64,000 bases of DNA from Stenotrophomonas maltophilia D457. GTDB taxonomy: Bacteria > Pseudomonadota > Gammaproteobacteria > Xanthomonadales > Xanthomonadaceae. Positions 50,958-62,297 of the stretch are shown here, in pieces (position 1 is the first letter of the stretch; every line of letters starts with the position of its first letter). The position numbers were made by a program, and so were the translations under genes. The notes beneath the pieces were generated by a model that was not told where the DNA came from, did not search any database, and saw only the letters and a program-made list of their open reading frames with translations. The stretch covers positions 62,001 to 126,000 of the forward strand of contig NC_017671.1 in NCBI RefSeq assembly GCF_000284595.1, given 5' to 3'.

Positions 50958-51059
50958 GGCGGGGTGGGTCCGGTGGCAGGGGCGTGAGCGCCATGGATGG
51001 CGCGACCGAGCCTCCATGGACGGATTTACGGCGTCCCCTGCCACCGGATCCACCCCGCC
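50958..51059 (+). repeat. Large three-hairpin palindromic element, copy B
   Basis: A 102-bp copy in plus orientation. The outer stem GGCGGGGTGGGTCCGGTGGC pairs with GCCACCGGATCCACCCCGCC. The inner hairpin is GCGCCATGGATGGCGC, followed by CGACCGAGCC and a second hairpin ending TTTACGGC. Together with copy C, the SMAG and the GGGGTCAG palindrome it fills the 767-bp gap 50429-51195. That gap shows no credible gene: the short frames there are products of the repeats. Confidence 0.8.
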
Positions 51060-51195
51060 ATCCCTCAGGAAGCCCGCTGTTGCTGTTGCTTTGGCTGTTG
51101 CCGTTGCTGTGGCTTGAAGCAGGTGCAGGGCGCAGCCCTGCTCGGAACACCCCCCTCGTGCACAATGGGGCCGACCCCGCCCGGACACCCTCCTG

Positions 51196-51810
51196 ATGTC
51201 GAGCAAGCCGTATTCAGAAGCCTGCGAGCGCAACCGCGAACCGATCGCCGCCGCACTCGACCCGTGGATGGGCGACCGCCATCGGGTGCTGGAAATCGGC
51301 AGCGGCACCGGCCAGCACGCGGCCTTCTTCGCCGAGCGTTGGCCCTGGCTGCGCTGGCAGCCCAGCGACCATCCGGACCATCTGCCCGGCATCGAGGCCT
51401 GGCGCGCGGAAGCGGCGCTGCTGAACCTGCTGCCGCCGGTGGCGCTGCAGGTGGAACTGCCACCGGCGCCTGGGCTCAGCCTGCCACAGAGCAGCACGTT
51501 CGACGCCGCGTTCAGCGCCAACACGCTGCACATCATGAGTTGGGCGCACGTGCAGGCGTTGTTCGCCGCGCTGCCATCGGTGCTGCGTCGCGGCGCGCTG
51601 CTGGCGGCGTACGGCCCGTTCAACTACGGCGGCCGCTACAGCAGCGACAGCAACGCGCAGTTCGATGCCTGGCTGAAGGCGCGCGACCCTCGCAGCGGCA
51701 TCCGCGATAGCGAAGCGGTGCAGGCGCTGGCCGCCGACCACGGATTCACCCGCCTGGGGGATGTGGCGATGCCGGCCAACAACCGCCTGCTGCTGTGGCG
51801 GTTGGGGTAA
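51196..51810 (+). CDS. DUF938 SAM-dependent methyltransferase-like protein
   Basis: A 204-residue protein. The family start is KPYSEACERNREPIAAAL, followed by the SAM-binding motif VLEIGSGTGQHAAFFAE. Further DUF938 elements are WQPSDHPDHLPGIEAW, AAFSANTLHIMSW and GPFNYGGRYSSDSNAQFDAWL. The substrate of the family is unknown. The start ATG 51196 follows an uninformative leader inside the repeat-rich region. A SMAG pair separates it from the convergent oxidoreductase. Confidence 0.92.
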   Translation: MSSKPYSEACERNREPIAAALDPWMGDRHRVLEIGSGTGQHAAFFAERWPWLRWQPSDHPDHLPGIEAWRAEAALLNLLPPVALQVELPPAPGLSLPQSSTFDAAFSANTLHIMSWAHVQALFAALPSVLRRGALLAAYGPFNYGGRYSSDSNAQFDAWLKARDPRSGIRDSEAVQALAADHGFTRLGDVAMPANNRLLLWRLG

Positions 51811-51817
51811 ACCATCG

Positions 51818-51879
51818 GTAGTGCCGGCCGCTGGCCGGCAACCGATTGCCGGGATGAATGCCGGCCAGCGGCCGGCACT
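51818..51879. repeat. SMAG pair between convergent genes
   Basis: A GTAGTGCCGGCC copy at 51818-51841 and an inverted copy at 51859-51879 whose terminal GTAG has decayed. They sit between two convergent stops. Confidence 0.8.
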
Positions 51880-51883
51880 CCCT

Positions 51884-54800
51884 TCAGGCCACCTGCACGA
51901 TATGCAGCGCCTTCGGATTGCGCCACTGCGCCAGCAGGGCCGCTTCGCGCGCCTTGGCCTGCTCGAAATGCGCTTCCTTGACGTGGCCGAAGCCGCGGAT
52001 GTGCTCGGGGATGCTGGCAATCTCCACCGCCAGAGCCAGGCGGTCGTCATCCAGGCCGTCCAGCAATACCTGCACGGTGGCCTCGTAATCGCCGATCAGC
52101 TTGCGCTCCATGCGGCGTTCCGCGGTGCGCCCGAATACGTCGAAGCGGCCGCCACGCAGGAACTTCAGCCTGGCCAGCAGGCCGAAGGCCTTGAACATCC
52201 ACGGGCCGTATTCCTTCTTCAGCAACCGGCCCTGCTCATCCTTCTTGGCGAACAGCGGCGGCGCCAGGTGGAAGCGCAGCTGGTAATCGCCCTCGAACTG
52301 CTGCTGCAGGCGGCGCTGGAAGTCGCCGCTGGTGTACAGGCGGGCCACTTCGTACTCGTCCTTGTAGGCCATCAGCTTGAACAGGTAGCGGGCCACGGTC
52401 TCGGTCAGCGCAGTGGAGCCGCCGATGCGCTCGGCTTCGGCGGTGCGCACGCGCTCGACCAGGCGGCGGTAGCGGTTGGCGTAGGCAGTGTCCTGGTACT
52501 CGACCAGGAACGCGGCGCGGCGCTCGATCATTTCATCCAGCGAGCGCGACAGGCGGGCGTCATCCAGCGGCAGGAACGCCACGTCGCCACCGTGCGAGGG
52601 CAGGCCGCGCAGTTCGCGTTCGTCGCCGGTGTTGCGCGGTGCCGCAGTGGCACCCCATTCATTGCCCTCCCACTCGCCTGGCGGCAGCGGATGCAGCGGG
52701 CCCGGGGTGGATTCGGCATCGGTGTGGCGGTTGCGCACCAGGCCGGCGGCCTGCTGCACGGCCTGCGGATCGACCACGGCCAGGCGGCCCCACGCAAAGG
52801 CCTGCTGGTTCATCGCCACGGCGGCGCCATTGAGCTCGATGGCGCGCATCAGTGAGTCGAACGACAGCGGCACCAGGCCCTGCTGCCAGGCGTAGCCGAG
52901 GATGAACAGGTTGGCGGCGATGGCATCGCCCAGCAGCGCGGTGGCCAGCTGGGTGGCATCGAGCAGCAGTGGTTCCTGGCCGCCCAGTGCCACGCGCACG
53001 CCGGCGATGATGTCGGCGGCGGGGAACTGCATGTCCGGACGGGTGGTGAACGTGCCCGGCATCGCTTCGTAGGTGTTCAGCACCACCTGCGAACGGCCGG
53101 CGCGCACCTTCGACAGCGCCCAGTAATCGTTGACCACCACCATGTCGCAGCCCAGCACCAGGTCGGCTTCACCGGCGGCGATACGCACGGCGTGGATGTC
53201 TTCAGGGCGACGGGCAATGCGGATATGCGTGGTCACCGCGCCGCCCTTCTGCGCCAGGCCGGTCTGGTCGAGCACGGTCGCACCCTTGCCTTCCAGGTGG
53301 CCTGCCATGCCCAGCAGCGCGCCAATGGTCACCACGCCGGTACCGCCGACGCCGGTGATCAGGATGTTCCAGGGCTGTTCCAGGCTGTCGCGAAGGGTCG
53401 GTGCCGGCAGGTTGTCCAGCAGCGTGGACGCATCGCGCTTGCTGCCCTTGCGCGGCTGGCCACCGTGCACGGTGACGAAGCTCGGGCAGAAGCCGTTCAC
53501 GCAGGAATAGTCTTTGTTGCAGTTGGACTGGTCGATCTCGCGCTTGCGCCCGAACTCGGTTTCCTTCGGCAGCACCGACACGCAGAAGCTCTTCTTGCCG
53601 CAGTCGCCGCAGCCTTCGCAGACCAGCGAATTGATCAGCACCCGCTTCTGCGGGTCTTCCAGCTTGCCGCGCTTGCGGCGGCGGCGCTTCTCGGTGGCGC
53701 AGGTCTGTTCGTAGATCAGGATCGAAACACCCTTCACTTCGCGCAGGCGCTTCTGCACTTCGTCCAGCTCGCTGCGGTCATGGAACTCGACGTCGCTGGG
53801 GAAGTGCTCGCGCTGGCCGGTCCACTTGCCGATGTTGTCCGACAGCACCACGATGGTGTGGATGCCTTCGGCGCGCATCTGCTTTGCGATGTCCGGCACG
53901 CTCAGCGGACCGTCCACCGGCTGGCCGCCGGTCATCGCCACCGCATCGTTGTAGAGGATCTTGTAGGTGATGTTGACGCCGGCAGCGACCGCCTGGCGGA
54001 TCGCCAGCGAACCGCTGTGGAAGTAGGTGCCGTCGCCGAGGTTCTGGAACACGTGCGGGGTATCGGTGAACGGCGCCTGCCCGGCCCAGGTCACGCCTTC
54101 GCCGCCCATGTGGGTGAAGGTGTCGGTGCTGCGGTCCATCCAGGTCACCATGTAATGGCAACCGATGCCGGCCAGCGCACGCGAGCCTTCCGGCACGTTG
54201 GTGGACGTGTTGTGCGGGCAGCCGGAGCAGTAGTGCGGCACGCGCGGAAAACTGGCGCGCGGCAACGCAAGTTCGGCTTCCTTCTCCTGCATCCACTGCA
54301 GGCGCTGCTCGATCGATGCGTTGTTGAAGAACTTCTGGATGCGGCGACCGATCACGCCGGCGATGGTGGCCGGGGTAAGTTCACCGGTGGACGGCAGGAT
54401 CCACTCACCGCTCTCGTCGTACTTGCCGACGATGGACGGGCGCTGGCCCCAGCTGGCCGGCCAGTTGAAGAACTGTTCCTTCATCTGGCGCTCGATGAAG
54501 GCACGCTTCTCCTCCACCACGATGATGTCTTCCAGGCCCTGCGCGAAGCGCGCGATGCCCTGCGGCTCCAGCGGCCAGGTCATGCCGACCTTGTACACGC
54601 GGATGCCGATGTCGGCGCAGGCGGCTTCGTCCAGGCCCAGGTATTCCAGCGCCTGCAGCACATCCAAATAGCTCTTGCCGGTGGTGACGATGCCCAGCCG
54701 CGCGCGCGGCGCGTCCATCACCACCTTGTCGATGCCGTTGGCGCGGGCGAACGCCTGTGCAGCCTTCACCGCATAGCGGTGCAGGCGCATTTCCTGGTCC

Positions 54801-55570
54801 AGCGGCGGGTCCGGCCAGCGGATGTTGAGGCCGCCCGTAGGCATTTCGAAGTCTTCCGGCAGCACGATGCGGCGCGCCATCGGATCGACCTCGACCGAGG
54901 CCGACGATTCCACCGTCTCGGCGATCGTCTTGAAGCCGACCCAGCGGCCGGTATAGCGGCTCATCGCCCAGCCCAGCAGGCCCATGTCCAGGATGTCCTG
55001 CACGCCGGCCGGATTCAGCACCGGCATCATCGCGCTGACGAACTCGTCCTCGCTGCCATGCGGCAGGGTTGAACTGCGGCAGGCGTGATCATCGGCGGCC
55101 AGCGCCAGCACGCCGCCATGGCGCGAGGTGCCGGCGGCATTGGCGTGCTTGAACACGTCGCCGCAGCGGTCCACGCCTGGGCCCTTGCCGTACCACATGC
55201 CGAACACGCCCTGCACGTTGGCGCCGGGGAACAGGTTGGTCTGCTGGGTGCCCCACACCATGGTGGCGCCCAGGTCCTCGTTCAGGCCGGGGGTGAACTT
55301 CACCTTGGCCGCGTCCAGGTGCTTGCGCGCGCGCCACAGCTCCAGGTCAAAGCCGCCCAGCGGGCTGCCACGGTAGCCACTGACGAAACCGGCGCTGTCG
55401 ATGCCTTCGTGCGCGTCGCGCAGCCGCTGCATCAACGGCAGTTTCACCAGCGCCTGCACGCCACTCAGGTAGATCCGCCCCTCGTTGCGGGTGTACTTGT
55501 GGTCGAGCGTGTAGTCACGGTCGATCAGGTCGGCGGAAGAGGGCGAAGTGAGTTGCGCGGTACTGGTCAT
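51884..55570 (-). CDS. Indolepyruvate ferredoxin oxidoreductase (fused)
   Basis: A 1228-residue fusion that oxidatively decarboxylates aryl pyruvates, transferring electrons to ferredoxin. The N-terminal half has the alpha-type domain (SGVQALVKLPLMQ, GYRGSPLGG). The thiamine-pyrophosphate region contains GIGCHYM, NLGDGTYFHSG and NDAVAMTGGQ. Iron-sulfur cysteines follow: CEGCGDCGKKSFC, then SNCNKDYSCVNGFCPS. The gamma-type domain has NILITGVGGTGVVTIG and QKGGAVTTHIRI. The C-terminal 200 residues extend beyond IorB. The start is ATG 55570 (MTSTAQLTSPSS). It stands alone, divergent from a small secreted protein. Confidence 0.93.
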   Translation of the reverse strand: MTSTAQLTSPSSADLIDRDYTLDHKYTRNEGRIYLSGVQALVKLPLMQRLRDAHEGIDSAGFVSGYRGSPLGGFDLELWRARKHLDAAKVKFTPGLNEDLGATMVWGTQQTNLFPGANVQGVFGMWYGKGPGVDRCGDVFKHANAAGTSRHGGVLALAADDHACRSSTLPHGSEDEFVSAMMPVLNPAGVQDILDMGLLGWAMSRYTGRWVGFKTIAETVESSASVEVDPMARRIVLPEDFEMPTGGLNIRWPDPPLDQEMRLHRYAVKAAQAFARANGIDKVVMDAPRARLGIVTTGKSYLDVLQALEYLGLDEAACADIGIRVYKVGMTWPLEPQGIARFAQGLEDIIVVEEKRAFIERQMKEQFFNWPASWGQRPSIVGKYDESGEWILPSTGELTPATIAGVIGRRIQKFFNNASIEQRLQWMQEKEAELALPRASFPRVPHYCSGCPHNTSTNVPEGSRALAGIGCHYMVTWMDRSTDTFTHMGGEGVTWAGQAPFTDTPHVFQNLGDGTYFHSGSLAIRQAVAAGVNITYKILYNDAVAMTGGQPVDGPLSVPDIAKQMRAEGIHTIVVLSDNIGKWTGQREHFPSDVEFHDRSELDEVQKRLREVKGVSILIYEQTCATEKRRRRKRGKLEDPQKRVLINSLVCEGCGDCGKKSFCVSVLPKETEFGRKREIDQSNCNKDYSCVNGFCPSFVTVHGGQPRKGSKRDASTLLDNLPAPTLRDSLEQPWNILITGVGGTGVVTIGALLGMAGHLEGKGATVLDQTGLAQKGGAVTTHIRIARRPEDIHAVRIAAGEADLVLGCDMVVVNDYWALSKVRAGRSQVVLNTYEAMPGTFTTRPDMQFPAADIIAGVRVALGGQEPLLLDATQLATALLGDAIAANLFILGYAWQQGLVPLSFDSLMRAIELNGAAVAMNQQAFAWGRLAVVDPQAVQQAAGLVRNRHTDAESTPGPLHPLPPGEWEGNEWGATAAPRNTGDERELRGLPSHGGDVAFLPLDDARLSRSLDEMIERRAAFLVEYQDTAYANRYRRLVERVRTAEAERIGGSTALTETVARYLFKLMAYKDEYEVARLYTSGDFQRRLQQQFEGDYQLRFHLAPPLFAKKDEQGRLLKKEYGPWMFKAFGLLARLKFLRGGRFDVFGRTAERRMERKLIGDYEATVQVLLDGLDDDRLALAVEIASIPEHIRGFGHVKEAHFEQAKAREAALLAQWRNPKALHIVQVA

Positions 55571-55739
55571 GGCTGGCCCGGTCAGGATCGGCTGGCACCG
55601 GCCGCGTGCAGGCACGCGGCGGGAAAGGCGCGAATTGTAGCAGCGAGGCCCGACCGGCCCGGCACTCGCGCCGGCGGCCATGCTGGGGTTAGGATCGGGG
55701 AGAGAGAGGGAGGCTGCGGTTGCGGCCTGGGGAGAAGGG

Positions 55740-56375
55740 ATGTCAGTTGCAGCAAAGATCCTGGGCAGCATGTTGCTGGTCTCGGGAACGGCCCCCGTGT
55801 GGGCCGCGCCGGCGGTGCCGGCACCACAGGAGTTCTACTTCGACAGCGATGCGGCCGCCGTGCCCATGATCGTGGTCCAGTCCGACGGGGATGCGCTGGT
55901 GGCGCAGCTGCTCAAACAGCGCGAGCGCGGCCGGCGTACCGTGGAGGCCACCGTGCAGCTGGCGTCGGTGGCCATTGCGCAGGGCCGCACCGAGCTGGGT
56001 GAACAGCTGTATCGCGAAGCACTGAAGGATGCGCCGGTGCAGGGCAGCCTGGGCCGTAGCGTGCGCTGGAATTACGGCTGGGACCTGCTGCGTCAGGGCC
56101 AGCCCGAAGCCGCCCTGGAGCAATGGCAGGCCGCTGCCGGTGGTTCGCTGAGCAAGCCGGGCTGGCTGCCACCCACCTATGCGCTGGCGCTGTGGCGGGC
56201 CGGGCAGAAGCAGGAGGCGGTGCAGTGGTATGCCGCAGCGGTGCGTACCGAGCCGACGCAATGGAGCGACAGCAGCCGCTTTGCGCAGTTGTTGCCGTTG
56301 TGGCGTGACGACGAGCGCGCCTCGCTGGCGGAAGTGCAGCAGGCCTGGGCGGCCGCGCCGCCGGCCTGGCCCTGA
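55740..56375 (+). CDS. Small exported protein with TPR-like repeats
   Basis: A 211-residue protein. ATG 55740 follows GGAGAAGG and gives the signal SVAAKILGSMLLVSGTAPVWAA. The body has TPR-like helices: VQLASVAIAQGRTELGEQLYREAL, then WNYGWDLLRQGQPEAALEQWQAA and YALALWRAGQKQEAVQWYAAAV. These usually mediate protein contacts. No partner is suggested by the neighbours. It lies divergent from the oxidoreductase with about 170 bp between starts. Confidence 0.8.
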   Translation: MSVAAKILGSMLLVSGTAPVWAAPAVPAPQEFYFDSDAAAVPMIVVQSDGDALVAQLLKQRERGRRTVEATVQLASVAIAQGRTELGEQLYREALKDAPVQGSLGRSVRWNYGWDLLRQGQPEAALEQWQAAAGGSLSKPGWLPPTYALALWRAGQKQEAVQWYAAAVRTEPTQWSDSSRFAQLLPLWRDDERASLAEVQQAWAAAPPAWP

Positions 56376-56468
56376 GGGAGGGGGGGGGCCGGGTTGCACC
56401 CGGCACCCGCAGAGGCAACGGCTGGAGCAACTGCAGCAGCCGAAGCAACAGCGGGCTTCCTGCGGGAT

Positions 56469-56570
56469 GGCGGGGCACTGTGGGTTTGCGGGGCCGCCGT
56501 AAACCCATCCATGGGGGCTTGGTCGCCGCATCCATGCGGCTCACACCCCGCAAACCCACAGTGCCCCGCC
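56469..56570 (-). repeat. Large three-hairpin palindromic element, copy D
   Basis: A 102-bp copy in minus orientation. Arms GGCGGGGCACTGTGGGTTTG and CAAACCCACAGTGCCCCGCC are perfectly complementary. On the minus strand the core is GTGAGCCGCATGGATGCGGC, then GACCAAGCCCCCATGGATGG and TTTACGGCG. It occupies the 472-bp gap 56376-56847 with the SMAG pair and palindrome below. No gene is seen in that gap. Confidence 0.85.
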
Positions 56571-56594
56571 TTCGACAGGTTCCGGCGGCTGTTG

Positions 56595-56643
56595 GTAGGT
56601 GTCGACCTTGGTCGACACGGTAGGTCCACGCCATGCGTGGATG
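56595..56643 (+). repeat. Two SMAG-type palindromes
   Basis: GTAGGTGTCGACC...GTCGACAC at 56595-56618 and GTAGGTCCACGCC...GTGGATG at 56620-56643, in tandem. Confidence 0.8.
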
Positions 56644-56669
56644 AAATTGCCAGGGATAGAAATCGAACT

Positions 56670-59085
<2,416 letters not shown>

Positions 59086-59134
59086 TGCCTGCCTCACTTC
59101 TCCTGCTGCATCCTCTTCTCCATGGAAACCCGCG

Positions 59135-59611
59135 ATGCGTGAACTGATCCTGCTGCGCCATGCCCATGCCGAACCCGCCGTTTCCGGCCAGGCCGACCTC
59201 GACCGGCCGCTGTCGCCGGTGGGGCTCGCCGAGGCCGAAGCCGCCGGCAAGTGGTTGAAGGAAAACAACCTGCTGCCCGACTGCGTGCTGTGCTCGCCGT
59301 CGCGACGTACCCGCGAGACCCTGGAAGCGGTGATGACGGCCATCGGCTATGTCGAAAAGCGCCTGGAAGACCGGATCTACGAAGCCACCCCGGGCACCCT
59401 GGCGGCGCTGGTGGACGAGCGTCGTGACCTGGACCGGGTGCTGATCGTCGGCCACAACCCGGGCCTGGAGCAGCTGGTGGCCCTGATGACCGACGGCACC
59501 AGCAGTGACTATCGCGGCATGCCGCCGGGCGGCGTGGCCGTGCTTGGCTTCCCGCGCGAGGCCTCGATCGAACCCGGCGTGGCCAGCCTGAACGCGTTCT
59601 GGTGGCCGTGA
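59135..59611 (+). CDS. sixA: Histidine phosphatase SixA
   Basis: A 158-residue phosphohistidine phosphatase. The RHG motif is LLRHAHAEP (Arg8, His9); the second conserved block is CSPSRRTRETLE, and the third VGHNPGLEQLVALM includes the second His. SixA dephosphorylates phosphohistidine in signalling proteins such as Hpt domains or PTS components. The tail FPREASIEPGVASLNAFWWP is typical. It ends 4 nt before the YceI-family start, so the two are co-transcribed. Confidence 0.93.
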   Translation: MRELILLRHAHAEPAVSGQADLDRPLSPVGLAEAEAAGKWLKENNLLPDCVLCSPSRRTRETLEAVMTAIGYVEKRLEDRIYEATPGTLAALVDERRDLDRVLIVGHNPGLEQLVALMTDGTSSDYRGMPPGGVAVLGFPREASIEPGVASLNAFWWP

Positions 59612-59615
59612 TCCG

Positions 59616-60233
59616 ATGAGCCTGGCGCGGCGCAGCCGCTTCCTGCTGCCCGCGTTGCTGGCGCTCGGCCCGGCCTGGGCCGCGGCGCCCCCACCGACCC
59701 CGTTGCCGCCCGTGTCCGCCGAGGCGCCGCGGGTATTGCGCCTGGATACCCAGCGCTCGCGGATCGGCTTCGAGGTGCGCACCCGATTCGGCCAGCGCAT
59801 CGAAGGCGTGTTCCCGCACTTCGAGGGGCGTATCGAGATCCTGTCCGACGGCCGTCACCAGGTGCACCTGAAGATGTTCACCCGCTCGGTGGAGATCCCC
59901 GGCAAGGCGCGCTATACCGGCTGGATGCGCGGCGAGGAGTTCTTCGATGCCGGGCGCCATCCGGTGGTCGAGTTCGACTCGCTGCCCTACTGGCCGGAGA
60001 CCGTGGAGCAGGGCGGCGCCATCAACGGCCGGCTGACCCTGCGCGGCATCAGCCACCCCGAGTCATTGCAGGTCGAGAAGGCGGAGTGCGCCCGACCCGG
60101 CTATGATTGCGACGTCGTCAGCCGCGGTACCGTGCAGCGAGGCCGGTATGGAATGGACAGCTGGCAGCTAGCCTTGAGTGACCGAGTGACCTTCGTATTG
60201 CGTGCGCGCCTGAGCGAGGCGCCGAAACCGTGA
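59616..60233 (+). CDS. YceI family periplasmic lipid-binding-like protein
   Basis: A 205-residue exported protein. The signal peptide (FLLPALLALGPAWAAA) is followed by the lipocalin-like YceI domain: LDTQRSRIGFEVRTRFG, EGVFPHFEGRIEIL, FFDAGRHPVVEFDS, and LTLRGISHPESLQV. YceI proteins bind isoprenoid-like molecules in the periplasm. The stop overlaps the GTG start of the phospholipase D gene (GTGA). One Cys pair (CARPGYDC) is an uncommon addition. Confidence 0.92.
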   Translation: MSLARRSRFLLPALLALGPAWAAAPPPTPLPPVSAEAPRVLRLDTQRSRIGFEVRTRFGQRIEGVFPHFEGRIEILSDGRHQVHLKMFTRSVEIPGKARYTGWMRGEEFFDAGRHPVVEFDSLPYWPETVEQGGAINGRLTLRGISHPESLQVEKAECARPGYDCDVVSRGTVQRGRYGMDSWQLALSDRVTFVLRARLSEAPKP

Positions 60234-62287
60234 ACCTCCTGCTGCGCGTCCTGGCGCTGGCAACCGTGTTGCTGGGCAGCGGTTGTGCATCGCTCTCGCA
60301 TGCCGAGCGTGACCGTGCCGAAGCGATTGCCGTGCAGGCGCGCTCGACCGACGTCGACTGCCAGCGCGCCGACCGCTGCGCGCAGGACTCGCCATTGCGT
60401 GCGCTGGCGGGCCGGGCGTTCACCGAATCCACCCCGGAACAGCCACGCCACTACGCCACCCTGCTCGACGAGGGCGAGGGTGCCCTGGTGGCGCGCCTGA
60501 ACCTGCTGCGCAGCGCCACCCGCAGCATCGACCTGCAGACCTACATCTTCGACAAGGACGACAGTGCCCGGCTGGTCATCGACGAGCTGCTGGCCGCGTC
60601 GCGGCGCGGGGTGAAGGTGCGGGTGCTGATCGACCAGCTCTCGGCGATCTCCGACCTGCAGATCCTCGGCGCCCTGTCCGGCGCGCACCAGAACTTCCAG
60701 CTGCGGGTCTACAACCCGACCTTCGGCAAGGCCCGGCTGAACTACTTCGACTATGCCGGCAGCGTGCTGTGCTGCTTCCGCCGCTTCAACCAGCGCATGC
60801 ACAACAAGCTGCTGGTGATCGACGATGCGATCGGCGTGGTCGGCGGCCGCAACTACCAGGACGACTATTACGACTGGGACCGCGAGTACAACTTCCGCGA
60901 CCGCGACGTGCTGATCGCCGGCCCGGAGGCGCGGGCGATGGCGGCCAACTTCGATGCCTTCTGGCGCGCCAGGCGCAGCGTGCCGGCCGAGCGCCTGAAC
61001 GATGTCGGCCGCACCCTGCTGCGCGAGGGCGTGCCGACACTTCCGCCGGCCAGCTTCCGCCGCCCCGAGCGGGTGGAGCGGGTCAGTGCCGAAGCCAATG
61101 ACATGGACTTCGTCAGCCGTTCCTTCGTCGATACCGCGTTGCCGGTGGCCTCGGTGCGCTATGTCGCCGACCTGCCGCGCAAGCACCGGCGCGAGAAGGC
61201 CGATGCGCCGCTGGCCGGACAGCACGTGACCGAGCCGCAGCTGGATGCGCTGATCGCCGGCGCGCAGAAGGAAGTGATCCTGCAGACGCCGTACCTGGTG
61301 CTGTCCAAACCGGCGCAGAAGCTGTTCCGCGAGCTGCGCAAGCGACCGCAGCCGCCGCGCGTGGTGGTGTCCAGCAACAGCCTGGCGGCGACCGACAACC
61401 CGATCGTCTATGCGCTGTCGTACAAGTACAAGCGGCGCAACATGCGCGAACTGGGCTTCAACATCTTCGAATACAAGCCGTTCCCGCTGGATGCACCGGT
61501 CGATTACCGCAACCTGCTGCCCGACCCGATCGCCGCGCCGGAAGGCGACGACGACGGCGAGCGCAACCCGCTGATCGGCGGCAGTGCTGCCGGCAGCAAT
61601 GCCGGCGACCGTCGCGATCGCGATGAGCACCCGGCACCCGCCGGCAAGCAGGGGGCGGTGAACCATCCGCGCACCGGCAGTGCCTACCAGAACGCGCGCG
61701 AGCGCCGCCGTGCGGCCGGCAGCGAGGTCGAAACCCGCCTGCTGCGCACCGAGACCCGGCCCTCGTTCCTGGGCAGCAAGGCGGTCAACAAGCCGTTGCC
61801 GGTCACCCGCAAGGGCGCGCGCATGGGCCTGCATGCCAAGTCGCTGGTGGTCGATCGCCGCATCGGCGTGGTCGGCACCCACAACTTCGACCCGCGCAGC
61901 GAGAACTACAACACCGAAGGCGCGGTGATCATCGATGACCCGGCCTTCGCCGAGCAGCTGGCCGAGAGCATCCTGCGCGACACCCACCCGCAGAACTCGT
62001 GGACGGTGGCGCCGCGGGCCAAGCCGCCGGTGCTGTCCGGGCTCAACTACAGCGTCGGCAAGGCCTCCGAAGCACTGCCGATCCTCGACTTCTGGCCGTG
62101 GCGCTATGCCACCGACTACGAGTTCAAGCCCGGCCCGGACTGCCCGCAGCCGTTGCCCCGGCAGGACCCGGGCTTCCACCGCTGCTATGTCGCCGTGGGT
62201 GATTTCCCCGAGGTCAATGTCGGCCCGAAGTGGCTGCTGGTACGCATGCTGACCGCATTCGGCGCCGGCCTCGTTCCCATCCTCTGA
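60230..62287 (+). CDS. Phospholipase D-family lipoprotein (ClsC-like)
   Basis: A 685-residue lipoprotein; GTG 60230 gives MNLLLRVLALATVLLGSGCAS with a clear lipobox. Two PLD domains follow. The first HKD motif is MHNKLLVIDDAIGVVGGRNYQDDYY; the second is LHAKSLVVDRRIGVVGTHNFDPRSENYNTEG. The family includes cardiolipin synthase C. A low-complexity charged insert (about residues 435-490, GDDDGERNPLIGGSAAGS and DRRDRDEH) separates the halves and makes this protein longer than E. coli ClsC (about 470). It overlaps the YceI gene and is 10 nt before the thioesterase. Confidence 0.92.
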   Translation: MNLLLRVLALATVLLGSGCASLSHAERDRAEAIAVQARSTDVDCQRADRCAQDSPLRALAGRAFTESTPEQPRHYATLLDEGEGALVARLNLLRSATRSIDLQTYIFDKDDSARLVIDELLAASRRGVKVRVLIDQLSAISDLQILGALSGAHQNFQLRVYNPTFGKARLNYFDYAGSVLCCFRRFNQRMHNKLLVIDDAIGVVGGRNYQDDYYDWDREYNFRDRDVLIAGPEARAMAANFDAFWRARRSVPAERLNDVGRTLLREGVPTLPPASFRRPERVERVSAEANDMDFVSRSFVDTALPVASVRYVADLPRKHRREKADAPLAGQHVTEPQLDALIAGAQKEVILQTPYLVLSKPAQKLFRELRKRPQPPRVVVSSNSLAATDNPIVYALSYKYKRRNMRELGFNIFEYKPFPLDAPVDYRNLLPDPIAAPEGDDDGERNPLIGGSAAGSNAGDRRDRDEHPAPAGKQGAVNHPRTGSAYQNARERRRAAGSEVETRLLRTETRPSFLGSKAVNKPLPVTRKGARMGLHAKSLVVDRRIGVVGTHNFDPRSENYNTEGAVIIDDPAFAEQLAESILRDTHPQNSWTVAPRAKPPVLSGLNYSVGKASEALPILDFWPWRYATDYEFKPGPDCPQPLPRQDPGFHRCYVAVGDFPEVNVGPKWLLVRMLTAFGAGLVPIL

Positions 62288-62297
62288 AGGTGCCCGC

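Noticed and set aside
50278..51710. Several overlapping short frames, e.g. translations with MDAATEPPW-like segments
   Set aside because: They arise from the large palindromic elements and shift frame between copies; arms are conserved as DNA pairing, not as protein.
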